Origin: an uncultured Marinoscillum sp.
Lineage (GTDB): Bacteria; Bacteroidota; Bacteroidia; Cytophagales; Cyclobacteriaceae
Reading direction: 5' to 3'
Assembly: GCA_902605755.1 (NCBI GenBank)
Contig: CACLDR010000006.1
Location: 1 to 56,162 of the forward strand
Length of the DNA stretch: 56,162 nt
Positions within the stretch are counted from its first letter, which is position 1. Each line of letters starts with the position of its first letter. The notes beneath the pieces were generated by a model. It had not been told where the DNA came from. It did no database searches and saw nothing but the letters and a program-made list of their open reading frames with translations. The position numbers and the translations under genes were made by a program. Positions 47,500-56,041 of this stretch are shown in pieces.

Positions 47500-48002
47500 G
47501 ATGACGACTTGCTTTTGATAAAATGTAAATTATGTTTTCTTCTAATTATCTTAAAACTATAATATAATTAGTGTTGACCAAAACCAATTGATTTTTTTTT
47601 TGTAAACTTTTAAAGCTAATTCTCAATTTTGTAATTAAAAGAATGACTTTTAATATTTTATTGACGGAAATTTTGTACTCTTATCATAAAATAGAAATAG
47701 CTATTTTGAGTTTTACAATTTAATATTTTGAAGCATTTAAAGTTTCTTTTACATATTTAATTAATTCTATAAATTCTGTTTATACGTGTAAGCTCATCCA
47801 AGAGCTTATCAGTTTACCAACGTGGACTTGAAATGGGAACTAATTTGGTGATAATCTTGAGTGGGCATACCAAATGAGATTAAAATTATCTTTCAATTTG
47901 GCTTTACTGGGTTATTCATACATTTATAAAAAAATTAATTCTTTAAAAAATTTAATTATTCGAATTATGCATCATCTTGTTATTTTAGGTTAAATTAAGG
48001 TT
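47500..48002. other. Gap, nothing recognised
   Basis: Divergent intergenic region of about 500 bases, AT-rich, presumably holding the promoter of the TerB-like pair. No repeat family. Confidence 0.4.
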
Positions 48003-48218
48003 ATGAATAGATTAATTGAGTTTTGGGGAGTTTATTATCCAATCATTTTAGCCTTTTTATCATTTTTATATTCCGTTACCCTTTGGTTTACCGGAAATCA
48101 ATTGGAGGGAATTTTCGTTGGAATCTGGGTTCCATCAATCTTATCGGCATCAATTGCATTGAGACAGAGGAGAACTGAACATCACAATCAAAAAAAACAG
48201 GATCTAGACAAAGAATAA
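48003..48218 (+). CDS. Small membrane protein coupled to TerB-like gene
   Basis: A 71-residue protein with two membrane helices (YYPIILAFLSFLYSVTLWF and LEGIFVGIWVPSILSASIAL) and a charged cytosolic tail (RQRRTEHHNQKKQDLDKE). Its stop codon overlaps the ATG of the next gene (TAATG), so the two are translationally coupled and probably work together. No family is recognised. No signal for cleavage is seen. Confidence 0.8.
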   Translation: MNRLIEFWGVYYPIILAFLSFLYSVTLWFTGNQLEGIFVGIWVPSILSASIALRQRRTEHHNQKKQDLDKE

Positions 48219-48760
48219 TGGAAAATATTGTGATGTTTACTATCGGTACGGTAATATTCATCTTATACCTTCTCGGGTATGTGATGATGATTAATAAAGC
48301 GCATAATTCTCAACAAACAGATTTGGAAAATGATCCAGAACTTATATTGCACTATAGAAAAGAAGATTTATATAGGGTATTAAATATATTAGTACACCTA
48401 GCAAAGTCTGATGGGCATGTATCTGGAGAAGAGAAAACGATGATTAGCAGAATTGGTAGAGAAAATAGTCTCGGTCCAGATGAAATAGAATTACTTATCA
48501 ACGAGCCTAAACCTGTAGGGGAAATTGAAGATTTGCCTAAGGAAGCTAAACTGGAATTAATAATTGACATTATCAGATTGATGAAGATAGATAATGAAGT
48601 TCATCAGCAAGAAATTAAATTTTGTGAAAGTATTTCAGTAAAGCTAGGTTATAATGCTGAAGTAGTACAGGACCTATCAGCTCATATATCTACCGCCGCA
48701 CAAGAAAATTCAAGTAAAAAATTGTTAAAGGAAATTATCAATAAATTTTATAGAAGTTAA
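48218..48760 (+). CDS. Membrane-anchored TerB-like protein
   Basis: A 180-residue protein. Residues 3-25 form a membrane anchor (VMFTIGTVIFILYLLGYVMM). About 50-150 is a TerB-like all-helical domain with the opening LNILVHLAKSDGHVSGEEKT (the acidic SDGHVSxEE loop is the TerB hallmark), GPDEIELLINEP, and the pseudo-repeat MKIDNEVHQQEIKFCESISV. TerB-type domains bind metal and sit under the membrane in tellurite-resistance and stress modules. No TerC, TerD or TerZ is near. The gene is translationally coupled to the membrane protein at 48003. Confidence 0.87.
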   Translation: MENIVMFTIGTVIFILYLLGYVMMINKAHNSQQTDLENDPELILHYRKEDLYRVLNILVHLAKSDGHVSGEEKTMISRIGRENSLGPDEIELLINEPKPVGEIEDLPKEAKLELIIDIIRLMKIDNEVHQQEIKFCESISVKLGYNAEVVQDLSAHISTAAQENSSKKLLKEIINKFYRS

Positions 48761-49217
48761 AAAAACTAAAGTTAATAATAGTTTATTTAATTGAAACCAA
48801 ATTATTACAACTCTGTTAAGGCTTATTTTTATCTCAGCTCCAGTTTAACAATGAAGGATTGAGATCGAGTACACGCTAAGGTCATGGAAGAACGGATTTA
48901 GAACGAGGATTAAGGCGGGAAAGCAAGAGGAAAAGATTACAATCATTTAGAATATTATGATTTAATTATTTCCGTATTAATTTGGATTATGGTCCCGCAG
49001 TGGTAATATGGTTGAAATCAATTCGCTCATAACCGTTGACGAATGGGCTATTTTTGTTTAGATAATTTACTTTATAATGACAAAGTTTTAAGTATTTGAC
49101 GAGATAAATCAGATAATAAATTCAAAAAAAGTGGGAAAAGATTAATTTTTTTTGGAGACAGCAGTTTAATAACACGAGGTAATGATATTAAAAAAAATCT
49201 TTCAATATTAAAGTTGA
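48761..49217. other. Gap, nothing recognised
   Basis: About 450 bases between the converging TerB-like gene and the PLP enzyme. A GC-richer patch at 48860-48930 and short frames such as GPAVVIWLKSI may be gene remnants. No terminator hairpin. Confidence 0.35.
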
Positions 49218-50138
49218 TCAATCAAAAAGTCCATTTGAAAGATATTTTAGTCCGGTGTCGCAAGCCACAGCAACAACTCTCGATTTAGGGCCTAGTTCAT
49301 TAGCTAATTGTAATGCTCCTGCCACATTCATTCCACTAGAAGTACCACAAAATATTCCCTCCCTAATTGCAAGATCTCTGCAAGTTTTTCTTGCAGTGGA
49401 CTCTTCAATGGTGATAACATTCTCAACATATTTAGAATTATAGATGGCAGGAATAAATCCAAGACCTACTCCCTCTACATTGTGTGCCCCTTTAATACCT
49501 TTTGAAAGTATAGGAGAACTTGCAGGTTCTATTGCAAAAATTTTACAATTACTCCCTACATTTTTGAATGATTTTGCAATTCCCATTAATGTTCCTGCAG
49601 TTCCGATAGTATCGCAAACTGCATCGATATCTTTATCAAGTTGTTGAAGTATTTCATCTCCGAGTGGAACAAATCCTTCAATAACGTCACTATTATTCAG
49701 TTGATCAGTAAAGAAAGTATCAGGTTCATTTGAGATTTCTGATGCTCTACTGATCATCTTACTTATAAGTTCCTTCGTAATTTTTCCATTATCACTTTCA
49801 ATAATTTCTAAATCTGCACCTAATGCTTTCATTAATCCAATTTTCTCCTTCCCAAACACATCTGCGGTAATCAATCTAAATCGATACCCTTTAATCCCAC
49901 AAACAAGAGCTAGTCCGGCTCCAGTACTCCCACCAGAATATTCGACGACAGACATTCCTTTCTTCAAAATTCCTCTTTTTTCTGCACCTTCAATCATAGC
50001 AAGTGCCATTCTATCCTTTTTTGAGCCCGTTGGATTATTTGCTTCTATTTTTACAAAAACCTCACCTGACCCTTCCGGAACTATTTTGTGAAGCTTAACA
50101 ATAGGAGTATTACCAATTGTGTCTAAAATATTTTTCAT
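49218..50138 (-). CDS. PLP-dependent cysteine-synthase-family enzyme
   Basis: A 306-residue fold-type II PLP enzyme of the O-acetylserine sulfhydrylase/cystathionine beta-synthase family. TIGNTPIVKL opens the protein. NPTGSKKDRMA holds the PLP lysine (Lys41). SGGSTGAGLA replaces the usual TSGNTGIGLA asparagine loop. GTAGTLMGIAKSFK is the phosphate-binding turn, and CGTSSG and ACDTGLKYLS end it (usual form PDSGERYLS). It would make cysteine from O-acetylserine and sulfide, or a relative such as a beta-replacement or dehydratase reaction. The changed substrate loop (SGGST) argues that the canonical OASS activity is not certain. No cysE or sulfide gene is nearby. Confidence 0.9.
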   Translation of the reverse strand: MKNILDTIGNTPIVKLHKIVPEGSGEVFVKIEANNPTGSKKDRMALAMIEGAEKRGILKKGMSVVEYSGGSTGAGLALVCGIKGYRFRLITADVFGKEKIGLMKALGADLEIIESDNGKITKELISKMISRASEISNEPDTFFTDQLNNSDVIEGFVPLGDEILQQLDKDIDAVCDTIGTAGTLMGIAKSFKNVGSNCKIFAIEPASSPILSKGIKGAHNVEGVGLGFIPAIYNSKYVENVITIEESTARKTCRDLAIREGIFCGTSSGMNVAGALQLANELGPKSRVVAVACDTGLKYLSNGLFD

Positions 50139-50335
50139 AATTTAAATTAGGATTTGTTGAGCAATGATTTACTTCTCAATCATTCTGTAATTAAATTGTT
50201 GAATTGGATTTGGGAAAATTTTTAATAACATGTGTTATTGACATGATAAAGAACGCTTTTAAATCAGATTTTAGAACTATTCTATTCCATGTGATTAAAT
50301 CTTATGTACATCCACCCATAGCTGTATTATTGCAA

Positions 50336-50792
50336 TTATTCTATAATGAGACCATTTGACAGAAATGAGAGTGTCATTCGAGGCTCGGTTATTGCCAAGA
50401 CTTCCTTTTTTGATTTACCTTCATCTTCTGCATAATGTCGTAAGGTTTTAACGCTCAATGTGTCTACTGATAGTCTTCCATTTACAATTGTTGATTTTCC
50501 CTCTAAATTGGCTATTGGAACAAAAAATCCATGATCTTTAAATTTCACAAAATCTCATTATCACCGATTTCTACATTAATCTAACATCCTTTTTTAGAGC
50601 AATATGAGATAATTTCTCCTTTCATTGGAATGAGTTTATCTTCCGTATTAAAATATCATTTTTACTTGAGATATTTACCTCAAGAATTTAAAAATTAAAT
50701 TGTTCCCCGTAATATTTAGCATTTTCAATTTGGGCAAGGCAGTATAACGAAAGAATGACAGTTAACAATGAAATATTTATTTTTTTTATCAT
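50336..50792 (-). pseudogene. Decayed DUF4920 secreted protein
   Basis: The signal peptide is IKKINISLLTVILSLYCLAQ, then AKYYGEQF, frameshifts, MKGEIISYCSKKGC-stop (the CxxKGCW motif of the family, with W changed to a stop), and a 70-codon open piece: VKFKDHGFFVPIANLEGKST, VNGRLSVDTLSVKTLRHYAE, DEGKSKKEVLAITEP and FLSNGLIIE. The order matches DUF4920, whose intact members have an OB-like fold and are secreted. At least three lesions. Confidence 0.8.
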
Positions 50793-50890
50793 TTAAATAT
50801 GTTCATTGTAAATTCCATATTAGAAAGATTGTTATCATTTACCAATGCGCAATTTCTTTTACAATAGTGTTGAATTTTGATAACAAAAAA

Positions 50891-51403
50891 TTATCTTTTT
50901 AAAGGTTTTGTAAAAGTGTTTATGAATTTAATTTTTTCATCTTCAAACTGAATAGCCTCTTGATACCTTACTCCAATATTATTTACAATTTGGCTATCCC
51001 AGATTAGGACCCATTCATCTCCATCTTTTGTTTTAACGGAAAAATGAACGGCAGAACTGTAATCTATTACTGTAGAAGATGACCAAAACTTAGTTAAAAA
51101 ATTCACAACACTATCTTTTCCTTCTATCCTTTTTCCATCTGGAAGACTCCATAAAACATCATCAGTGAAGTAATTTGATAAATTATCGAATCTTTTTTCT
51201 TGACAATTTTTAAGTAAATTTTGAAATTTTACAACACGATCTGGATTTCCCATTGAAAAGTCTTGAGCATAGGTAGCCTGAAAAAGGTAATTAGGTTTTT
51301 CTTGACTTTTTGCAACGTTTTCCTGGTTATTTAATTGGGTATTTTGATTACGTGAACAGGCAAATGAAATAGCAATTAATGTGATCAACGGAATATTTTT
51401 CAT
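50891..51403 (-). CDS. NTF2-like lipoprotein, 170 aa
   Basis: Lipobox SFAC (Cys16), linker to about residue 50, then one NTF2-like domain: RVVKFQNLLKNCQEKRFDNL, YFTDDVLWSLPDGKRIEGKD (pocket strands with the conserved Trp), SVVNFLTKFWSSS, VHFSVKTKDGDEWVLIWDSQ, and YQEAIQFEDEKIKFINTF. Envelope-located; ligand unknown. The R4 motif lies 47-67 bases upstream (51446-51470), matching its position before the 4517 and 8791 paralogues. Confidence 0.87.
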   Translation of the reverse strand: MKNIPLITLIAISFACSRNQNTQLNNQENVAKSQEKPNYLFQATYAQDFSMGNPDRVVKFQNLLKNCQEKRFDNLSNYFTDDVLWSLPDGKRIEGKDSVVNFLTKFWSSSTVIDYSSAVHFSVKTKDGDEWVLIWDSQIVNNIGVRYQEAIQFEDEKIKFINTFTKPLKR

Positions 51404-51445
51404 AGGCTTTAAGTTATTTTATTAAAAATTATTAGTACGAGTAAA

Positions 51446-51470
51446 TTAAAAAAAAACGCTAGAATCACCA
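51446..51470 (-). promoter_or_regulatory. R4 promoter-like motif upstream of NTF2-like lipoprotein
   Basis: Minus strand GGTGATTCTAGCGTTTTTTT followed by AATTTA. Same geometry as at 5457-5482 and 9301-9323. Confidence 0.45.
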
Positions 51471-51644
51471 AATCCAAAGTTTGATATACAAATCCATAAA
51501 CCCCTTAAATTGTTTGAATTCAAAATATTGTAATATTAAAATCTTACTTCTTTTTTTGAAATAAGATTGGACTTAAAAAATTATCGTTAATGAATTTTTC
51601 AAATACATTTTCACTAGCGCTTGAAGTGTTCAGAAAAGTTGCTA

Positions 51645-51780
51645 AATATGGCATTTACACAGCCGTTCTCAAAGTGTTACAGTATTTACAGTATTTCTCA
51701 ACGAAGGTGACATTCGTAAGGTTCAAGCGTAATTTGAGTTGTTTTAGGAAAACTATTTCATGAAGTATTGAGGTTATGGG
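51645..51780 (+). repeat. R1 repeat copy 9, the only one on the plus strand
   Basis: Plus-strand ACAGCCGTTCTCAAAGTGTT reads TAVLKVLQYLQYFSTKVTFV. The later part keeps ACTATTTCATGAAGTATTGA (the FHEVL region) after frameshifts. It lies in the promoter region of the PDZ lipoprotein gene. Confidence 0.55.
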
Positions 51781-51827
51781 CTTAAATATTTAGTAGCTTT
51801 AAACAATGAATAATAAACAAACTAAAA

Positions 51828-52577
51828 ATGAAAACAAAAATTATTAAAAACCTCTTGGGAGCACTGATATTTATTTTTATATCCTGCTCATCAACTCCTG
51901 ATTCGAGTAAAATTGCATCTTTAGCTAAAAGCTGGGTGACCTCATCATATGAAAGTAAGGATGCTGCTTTGAAAATGGTCACGGAAAATATGAGCGATGA
52001 TGGTTATAATGTAGGCGCTCGATATGTTGGAGTTGGATTTAATTACAATTCTGATGTGATGGAAACAGATGGTATGATTGTAACTAACGTAATAAAAGGA
52101 AGTCCAGCATCATCAGTTATTGAAGTTGGCGACAAATTTATCTTAGTAAATGGAGTATTAGTAACAAAAAAATCGACTGAAGATGGAAGTCTGTCTTTTA
52201 GGGGTAAGCCCGGTGTTCCAGTTACTGCAACTGTTTTAAGAGAGGGTGAAGAAATTTCAATTACATTTGAAAGAGGAATTGTAGAACCTACATACTCAAA
52301 ACAACAAATCATCGAAAACATATTGGATGCTGATGCAGATAATTGGAGTGAAAATTCTCGAGGATATGAAATTCGTGAGGTTGTAGCGGATGCATCAAAA
52401 GGAATTGTTTATGTAAAGACCTGGGATAAATTTTTAGATGAGGTTTCAGGACTTGAAGCTGAAGCTCTTACGCTTATAAGATTTGAATTTGACCAAAATG
52501 GTAAAGTTTTAACTGTAGGTAATATGACAGAAAGTGAATTAGTTTTAAGACAAACGGGTTGGTCGATCACACGATAA
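51828..52577 (+). CDS. PDZ-domain lipoprotein
   Basis: A 249-residue lipoprotein (lipobox FISC, Cys20). Residues about 60-155 are a PDZ domain: RYVGVGFNYN (carboxylate-binding loop), TDGMIVTNVIKGSPASSVIE, VGDKFILVNGVLVTKKSTED and ATVLREGEEISITFERG. A C-terminal domain of about 90 residues (about 160-249) has no recognised fold; it contains VVADASKGIVYVKTWDKFLD and ALTLIRFEFDQNGKVLTVG. There is no protease domain, so it is a PDZ adaptor or substrate-binding lipoprotein rather than an HtrA enzyme. A clear terminator follows. Confidence 0.9.
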   Translation: MKTKIIKNLLGALIFIFISCSSTPDSSKIASLAKSWVTSSYESKDAALKMVTENMSDDGYNVGARYVGVGFNYNSDVMETDGMIVTNVIKGSPASSVIEVGDKFILVNGVLVTKKSTEDGSLSFRGKPGVPVTATVLREGEEISITFERGIVEPTYSKQQIIENILDADADNWSENSRGYEIREVVADASKGIVYVKTWDKFLDEVSGLEAEALTLIRFEFDQNGKVLTVGNMTESELVLRQTGWSITR

Positions 52578-52583
52578 TTAAAT

Positions 52584-52609
52584 AGCCTCAATTTTAGGGG
52601 CTTTTTTTT
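52584..52609 (+). terminator. Intrinsic terminator of the PDZ gene
   Basis: Stem AGCCTC / GGGGCT with a seven-base loop, then eight T, starting 7 bases after the stop codon. Confidence 0.85.
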
Positions 52610-53275
52610 ATTTCTTGCGCTGGTATTTCTTCCTCACATTCTTGAATAAATTAACAATCCATTAACTAGGTTCCTTATTTCATACCTAATAGCCTTATAA
52701 TAGCCAAATCCAACTATTGTTATCTACTTCAAACATTCGATGTTCTTAAAGTATCCTCTCAAGAACTAACATCAGTGTCACAAAAATACTATTACTCTTA
52801 ACTAGAAGATGAAATTCGACATAAAATGTTTGATTAATATTCCGTTGATTGTTTAAGAAAATTTTTGATAACGAATGTTTAAAGTTTGTTTATGATCATA
52901 GTTGTGGCATTTCGAGAATAATTTTAACATTTTTTAAGACGATTTTAAAAAACACAGAACTATCTTTTACAACTTTTAGTTATAGTGTAGTTATTAGGTT
53001 TTTGGTTAGGAGTATGACAAACAGATCTTATTTATAACTTTCTTCTCTGTTTTGATTACTCCTTTTCCTTGGTCTCATATATTTTGTTCTTCGAACTTTT
53101 AGTTGTCTTAAATATCCAAAAGTAATACTACTTCGGCCCAAACATTAACTCAGTTTATTTACTTAGCTGCTTCAATTTCAAACTGATTTTAGCAATTACA
53201 TGCTTTGATAAATTCACAAATATGTGACCTAATAATGAACCTATTTGTTTTATCAGCAGTCATTATTCAGTATGC
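52610..53275. other. Gap, nothing recognised
   Basis: AT-rich, about 670 bases. A 62-codon frame at 52849-53037 has no coding features and is rejected. Confidence 0.35.
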
Positions 53276-53554
53276 ATGTAGTTTTATTAGGGTTACTAGG
53301 ATTGGTAACTGTTTTATGGTTATCAGAAAAGAGGGTAATTTTTGATGCTTTAGGAACTATTGATCTTTTGCTTGGAATAAAGCGAAACTAGGAATGCCAA
53401 TTATGTTATTTTCCTTTGTACTTTGGGCAAGGTGTTTTTGAATTTGTATATAAAACCTCTGCATTTTGGTTGGTCGGAGTTTTTAATAAAATTTTCATTT
53501 TGCAAATAAAAATTTTGTCTGTTGTTAATATTTTAGCCTTAACCTTAAAAAAAA
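53276..53554 (+). pseudogene. Remnant of a membrane protein
   Basis: HVVLLGLLGLVTVLWLSEKR, then a stop, and in another frame FGQGVFEFVYKTSAFWLVGV and FNKIFILQIKILSVVNILAL. Two or three hydrophobic helices can be read. The LGQGVFEFV phrase recalls concentrative nucleoside transporters (CNT), but the rest is too damaged to be sure. Confidence 0.35.
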
Positions 53555-54254
53555 ATAAAAAATATACTATTATTCTTTCTCTTCATAGGAATACTGTCTG
53601 TGTTAGGACAATAAACACAAATGATGCGAGCTTATATTTTGGAAAAAGGCAATGAAGCTGCATATTTAGGAATGGAAAAAAATTGGCAAATAGCCTCGTA
53701 AGTCATGGTCGATAAAGGATTTTTTATTTAATGGTCGGTTTGGAAACGAACACCGAGAAAGGGTGATGAAAATTGGGCACATAACTATTTTTTTAGTAGA
53801 TGGACCTTTGATCAAAATCCAAACGAAGAAGATATTCTTTGGAAGAACATTTATAAAGCTTTTAAAGGGCTAAATGAAAAAGCTGTCGATAAAATGCTTT
53901 CATCCGATGGAATCATCAAAGAGGTTAGACAAATGACCTATAAAGAAGTAGCATCATCGGGATGGTGAGGATAAGAATAGGAAATAGGTGACAAGGCTTA
54001 TTTTCATTACATGACAGAAAAAAACAAAGATTTTGTTGATTATGAGAGTTCATTATGGAAATCTGTAGCTCAAAAGCATATACTTGATTGATGCAGAAAG
54101 TTTTGGGGACTAGTATAAAATCACCGAAAAGAATAAAGCTGTGAATGATACTGATTTTACCCATTTAGCATTTAATTTTTTCACAGATAAGAAGAATAAT
54201 CAGCAACTACTTGAGCAAGATTTCTTATTCAAGAAAATTGTGGGAGGGACTTGA
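53555..54254 (+). pseudogene. Freshly lost secreted protein gene (start loss plus stops)
   Basis: From an ATA where ATG is expected (53555), one frame runs KNILLFFLFIGILSVLGQ (signal peptide), stop, MMRAYILEKGNEAAYLGMEK, NWQIAS, stop, VMVDKGFFI, stop, WSVWKRTPRKGDENWAHNYF, FSRWTFDQNPNEEDILWKNI, YKAFKGLNEKAVDKML, IIKEVRQMTYKEVASSGW and YFHYMTEKNKDFVDYES. A single frameshift then leads to the tail (DTDFTHLAFNFFTDKKNNQQ) and a stop. The length (about 233 codons) equals that of the secreted protein class at 2294 and 33838. Start loss, a few stops and one shift, with the frame otherwise kept, mark it as recently inactivated. Confidence 0.7.
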
Positions 54255-54480
54255 AAATTCTCGAGATTTGTTGTCTGCAGAGGAACTTACTTTAGTTTAC
54301 TCCACATTTTAATTTGAAAAAAAAAGGATTTGCATAATTCCGAGGAGATGGTAATTTTATGAGTCTTTTTAAATCAGTCTTGCAAACTTTTATCAACTTT
54401 AGATAATTTACAAAATGAAAAACTATTTTAATTCAAGTTATTCAATGTATATCTTAATTTTTTGTTTCAAACAAAATCCT

Positions 54481-55383
54481 CTAATATGTCTTTGTCATAT
54501 TCTCAACAATACAAATTAAAAAATCTGCTTTATTAAAATTCTCCGGCTGAAGCTTTTTAACATTTTCTTGATTGACTGTACTTATTGTCAAATATTTAAG
54601 TTTGGGAGCTTCATTTTTTAGATACCAAAGAATGCCATCAGAGGAATCCTCATGTCTATCGGAATGATAACTTCCATTAACATGTAGAAATAACTTGTTT
54701 TCGGAATAATTTTGAAGGATAAAATACGCCATTGTGGCATCCTTTATGGCTTGGGCCTTCGGAAAGTTTACATTGACATGACCAGGAATCATATTTATCA
54801 TTTTTTTATATCCCGGAAGGTTTGGGTCATATTTAATTGGTAGGGGTGAAATCCATTCCTTTTCAGTTTTTGTTAAATTTTCTAATATAGAAAATCCGTT
54901 TCTGTAAACAAGAGAGGCATATCTTCTGGGTATATTAGTTGAAACAAATTTTATTGAATTATTTCTTGCATAATCAACCAGAGGTTTATAGTCTGTTTCA
55001 AAATTTGACCAAAGACGGGCTAGAGAATCTAACTCGTAGTAATCAATTAATTTATTTAAATATTGCTGTACAAACACTTCATTATCCCTCTCAAATATTT
55101 CAGAACCGAGAATTAAGTTGTTTTTTACGTTCAATGATTTTGAAATTTCAAGTGTCAGCCAATGAACAATAGGATTATTGTGAATTTCTCCCAGTAATAT
55201 AATATTTGCAGAATTTAATTTTTTGATAAGTTTTTTATAGGTAATCCTTTTACCATTACTGCGGTATAATTTGTAATTTGGGTTTCCTTGTCCAAATGAA
55301 GAAGCAAAAGAAATAAAAAATATAAGTCCTCCTAAAAATAGTCTCAAACACATGTGATTAATTTTATACTTAGTTATTGTCAA
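54481..55383 (-). CDS. ChaN-like haem-binding protein
   Basis: A 300-residue exported protein. Either Met1 or Met11 (MCLRLFLGGLIFFISFASSF) starts the signal peptide. The ChaN/EreA-like core has ANIILLGEIHNNPIVHWLTL (Glu66, His68 and His74; haem- or metal-binding loop), LILGSEIFERDNEVFVQQYL, NSIKFVSTNIPRRYASLVYR, and the end strand FLHVNGSYHSDRHEDSSDGI with the second histidine cluster. ChaN proteins bind haem cofacially and take part in iron or haem uptake at the outer membrane in relatives. No haem transporter is adjacent. Monocistronic. Confidence 0.9.
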   Translation of the reverse strand: MTITKYKINHMCLRLFLGGLIFFISFASSFGQGNPNYKLYRSNGKRITYKKLIKKLNSANIILLGEIHNNPIVHWLTLEISKSLNVKNNLILGSEIFERDNEVFVQQYLNKLIDYYELDSLARLWSNFETDYKPLVDYARNNSIKFVSTNIPRRYASLVYRNGFSILENLTKTEKEWISPLPIKYDPNLPGYKKMINMIPGHVNVNFPKAQAIKDATMAYFILQNYSENKLFLHVNGSYHSDRHEDSSDGILWYLKNEAPKLKYLTISTVNQENVKKLQPENFNKADFLICIVENMTKTY

Positions 55384-55549
55384 ATTTTTCCAAACTTATA
55401 ATCCCGCTAATCAAGTTTGATAGTTCAAAAAATTTGCACGATTCAATCTTTCTTAATATCTAAAAAAAATATAAATATTATATCTGTTTTTTTGTTAAAC
55501 CATGGTGATTATAATTAAATGAGAGAATAAATTTAAAAATTTAAGGTAT
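55384..55549. other. Short gap, nothing recognised
   Basis: Intergenic leader of the ChaN-like gene. Confidence 0.4.
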
Positions 55550-56041
55550 TTAAAGATTTAAAACCTTTTCACCTTTACCATTGTGTTTATAAATACTTTT
55601 TGAACCATCTATTTCAAAGAAATATTCTTCGTTATTAAATATTTCATATAGATTTTCATTACTGAAAGCATATTCACTTGATCGATGGACATGGTCAAGT
55701 ACGATTTTCTCGAGATTATTGCTTCGTAAACCGTATACAATATGCTTATCAATAATTGTGTCCCAATTCTTATTTGGAGTCAATCCCTTTAACTTCCTCC
55801 AAATACAATGTCTTTTGAATAGGTCTAAATTATAATTTTGAAATATTATGTATTCACTTGGATCAGGGAATGGAAAAATTTTCATTGCGTATTCTGCATT
55901 CAAGAACTCACCAAAATCCTGTAATCTTTTAAGTGTTAAATCAACTAAACTTAAATGTGTCATATTGGTTCGAAGCCACGCAAAGACTATCTCTAAATCA
56001 GGATGATCACACATCTTGAATATGGGTTCTTTGTTCTCCAA
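55550..56041 (-). CDS. Hypothetical cytosolic protein, 163 aa
   Basis: No signal peptide or membrane helix. Rich in aromatic and charged residues: HPDLEIVFAWLRTNMTHLSL, VDLTLKRLQDFGEFLNAEYA, MKIFPFPDPSEYIIFQNYNL, RHCIWRKLKGLTPNKNWDTI, and the acidic end NLYEIFNNEEYFFEIDGSKS. A strand-helix mix is predicted, with no known domain. The full reading frame, uniform composition and an AT-rich leader support a real gene. Confidence 0.65.
   Translation of the reverse strand: MENKEPIFKMCDHPDLEIVFAWLRTNMTHLSLVDLTLKRLQDFGEFLNAEYAMKIFPFPDPSEYIIFQNYNLDLFKRHCIWRKLKGLTPNKNWDTIIDKHIVYGLRSNNLEKIVLDHVHRSSEYAFSNENLYEIFNNEEYFFEIDGSKSIYKHNGKGEKVLNL

Noticed and set aside
53416-53655. 79-codon plus-strand frame
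   Set aside because: It mixes the tail of a broken membrane gene with the wrong frame of the signal peptide of the 53555 pseudogene.
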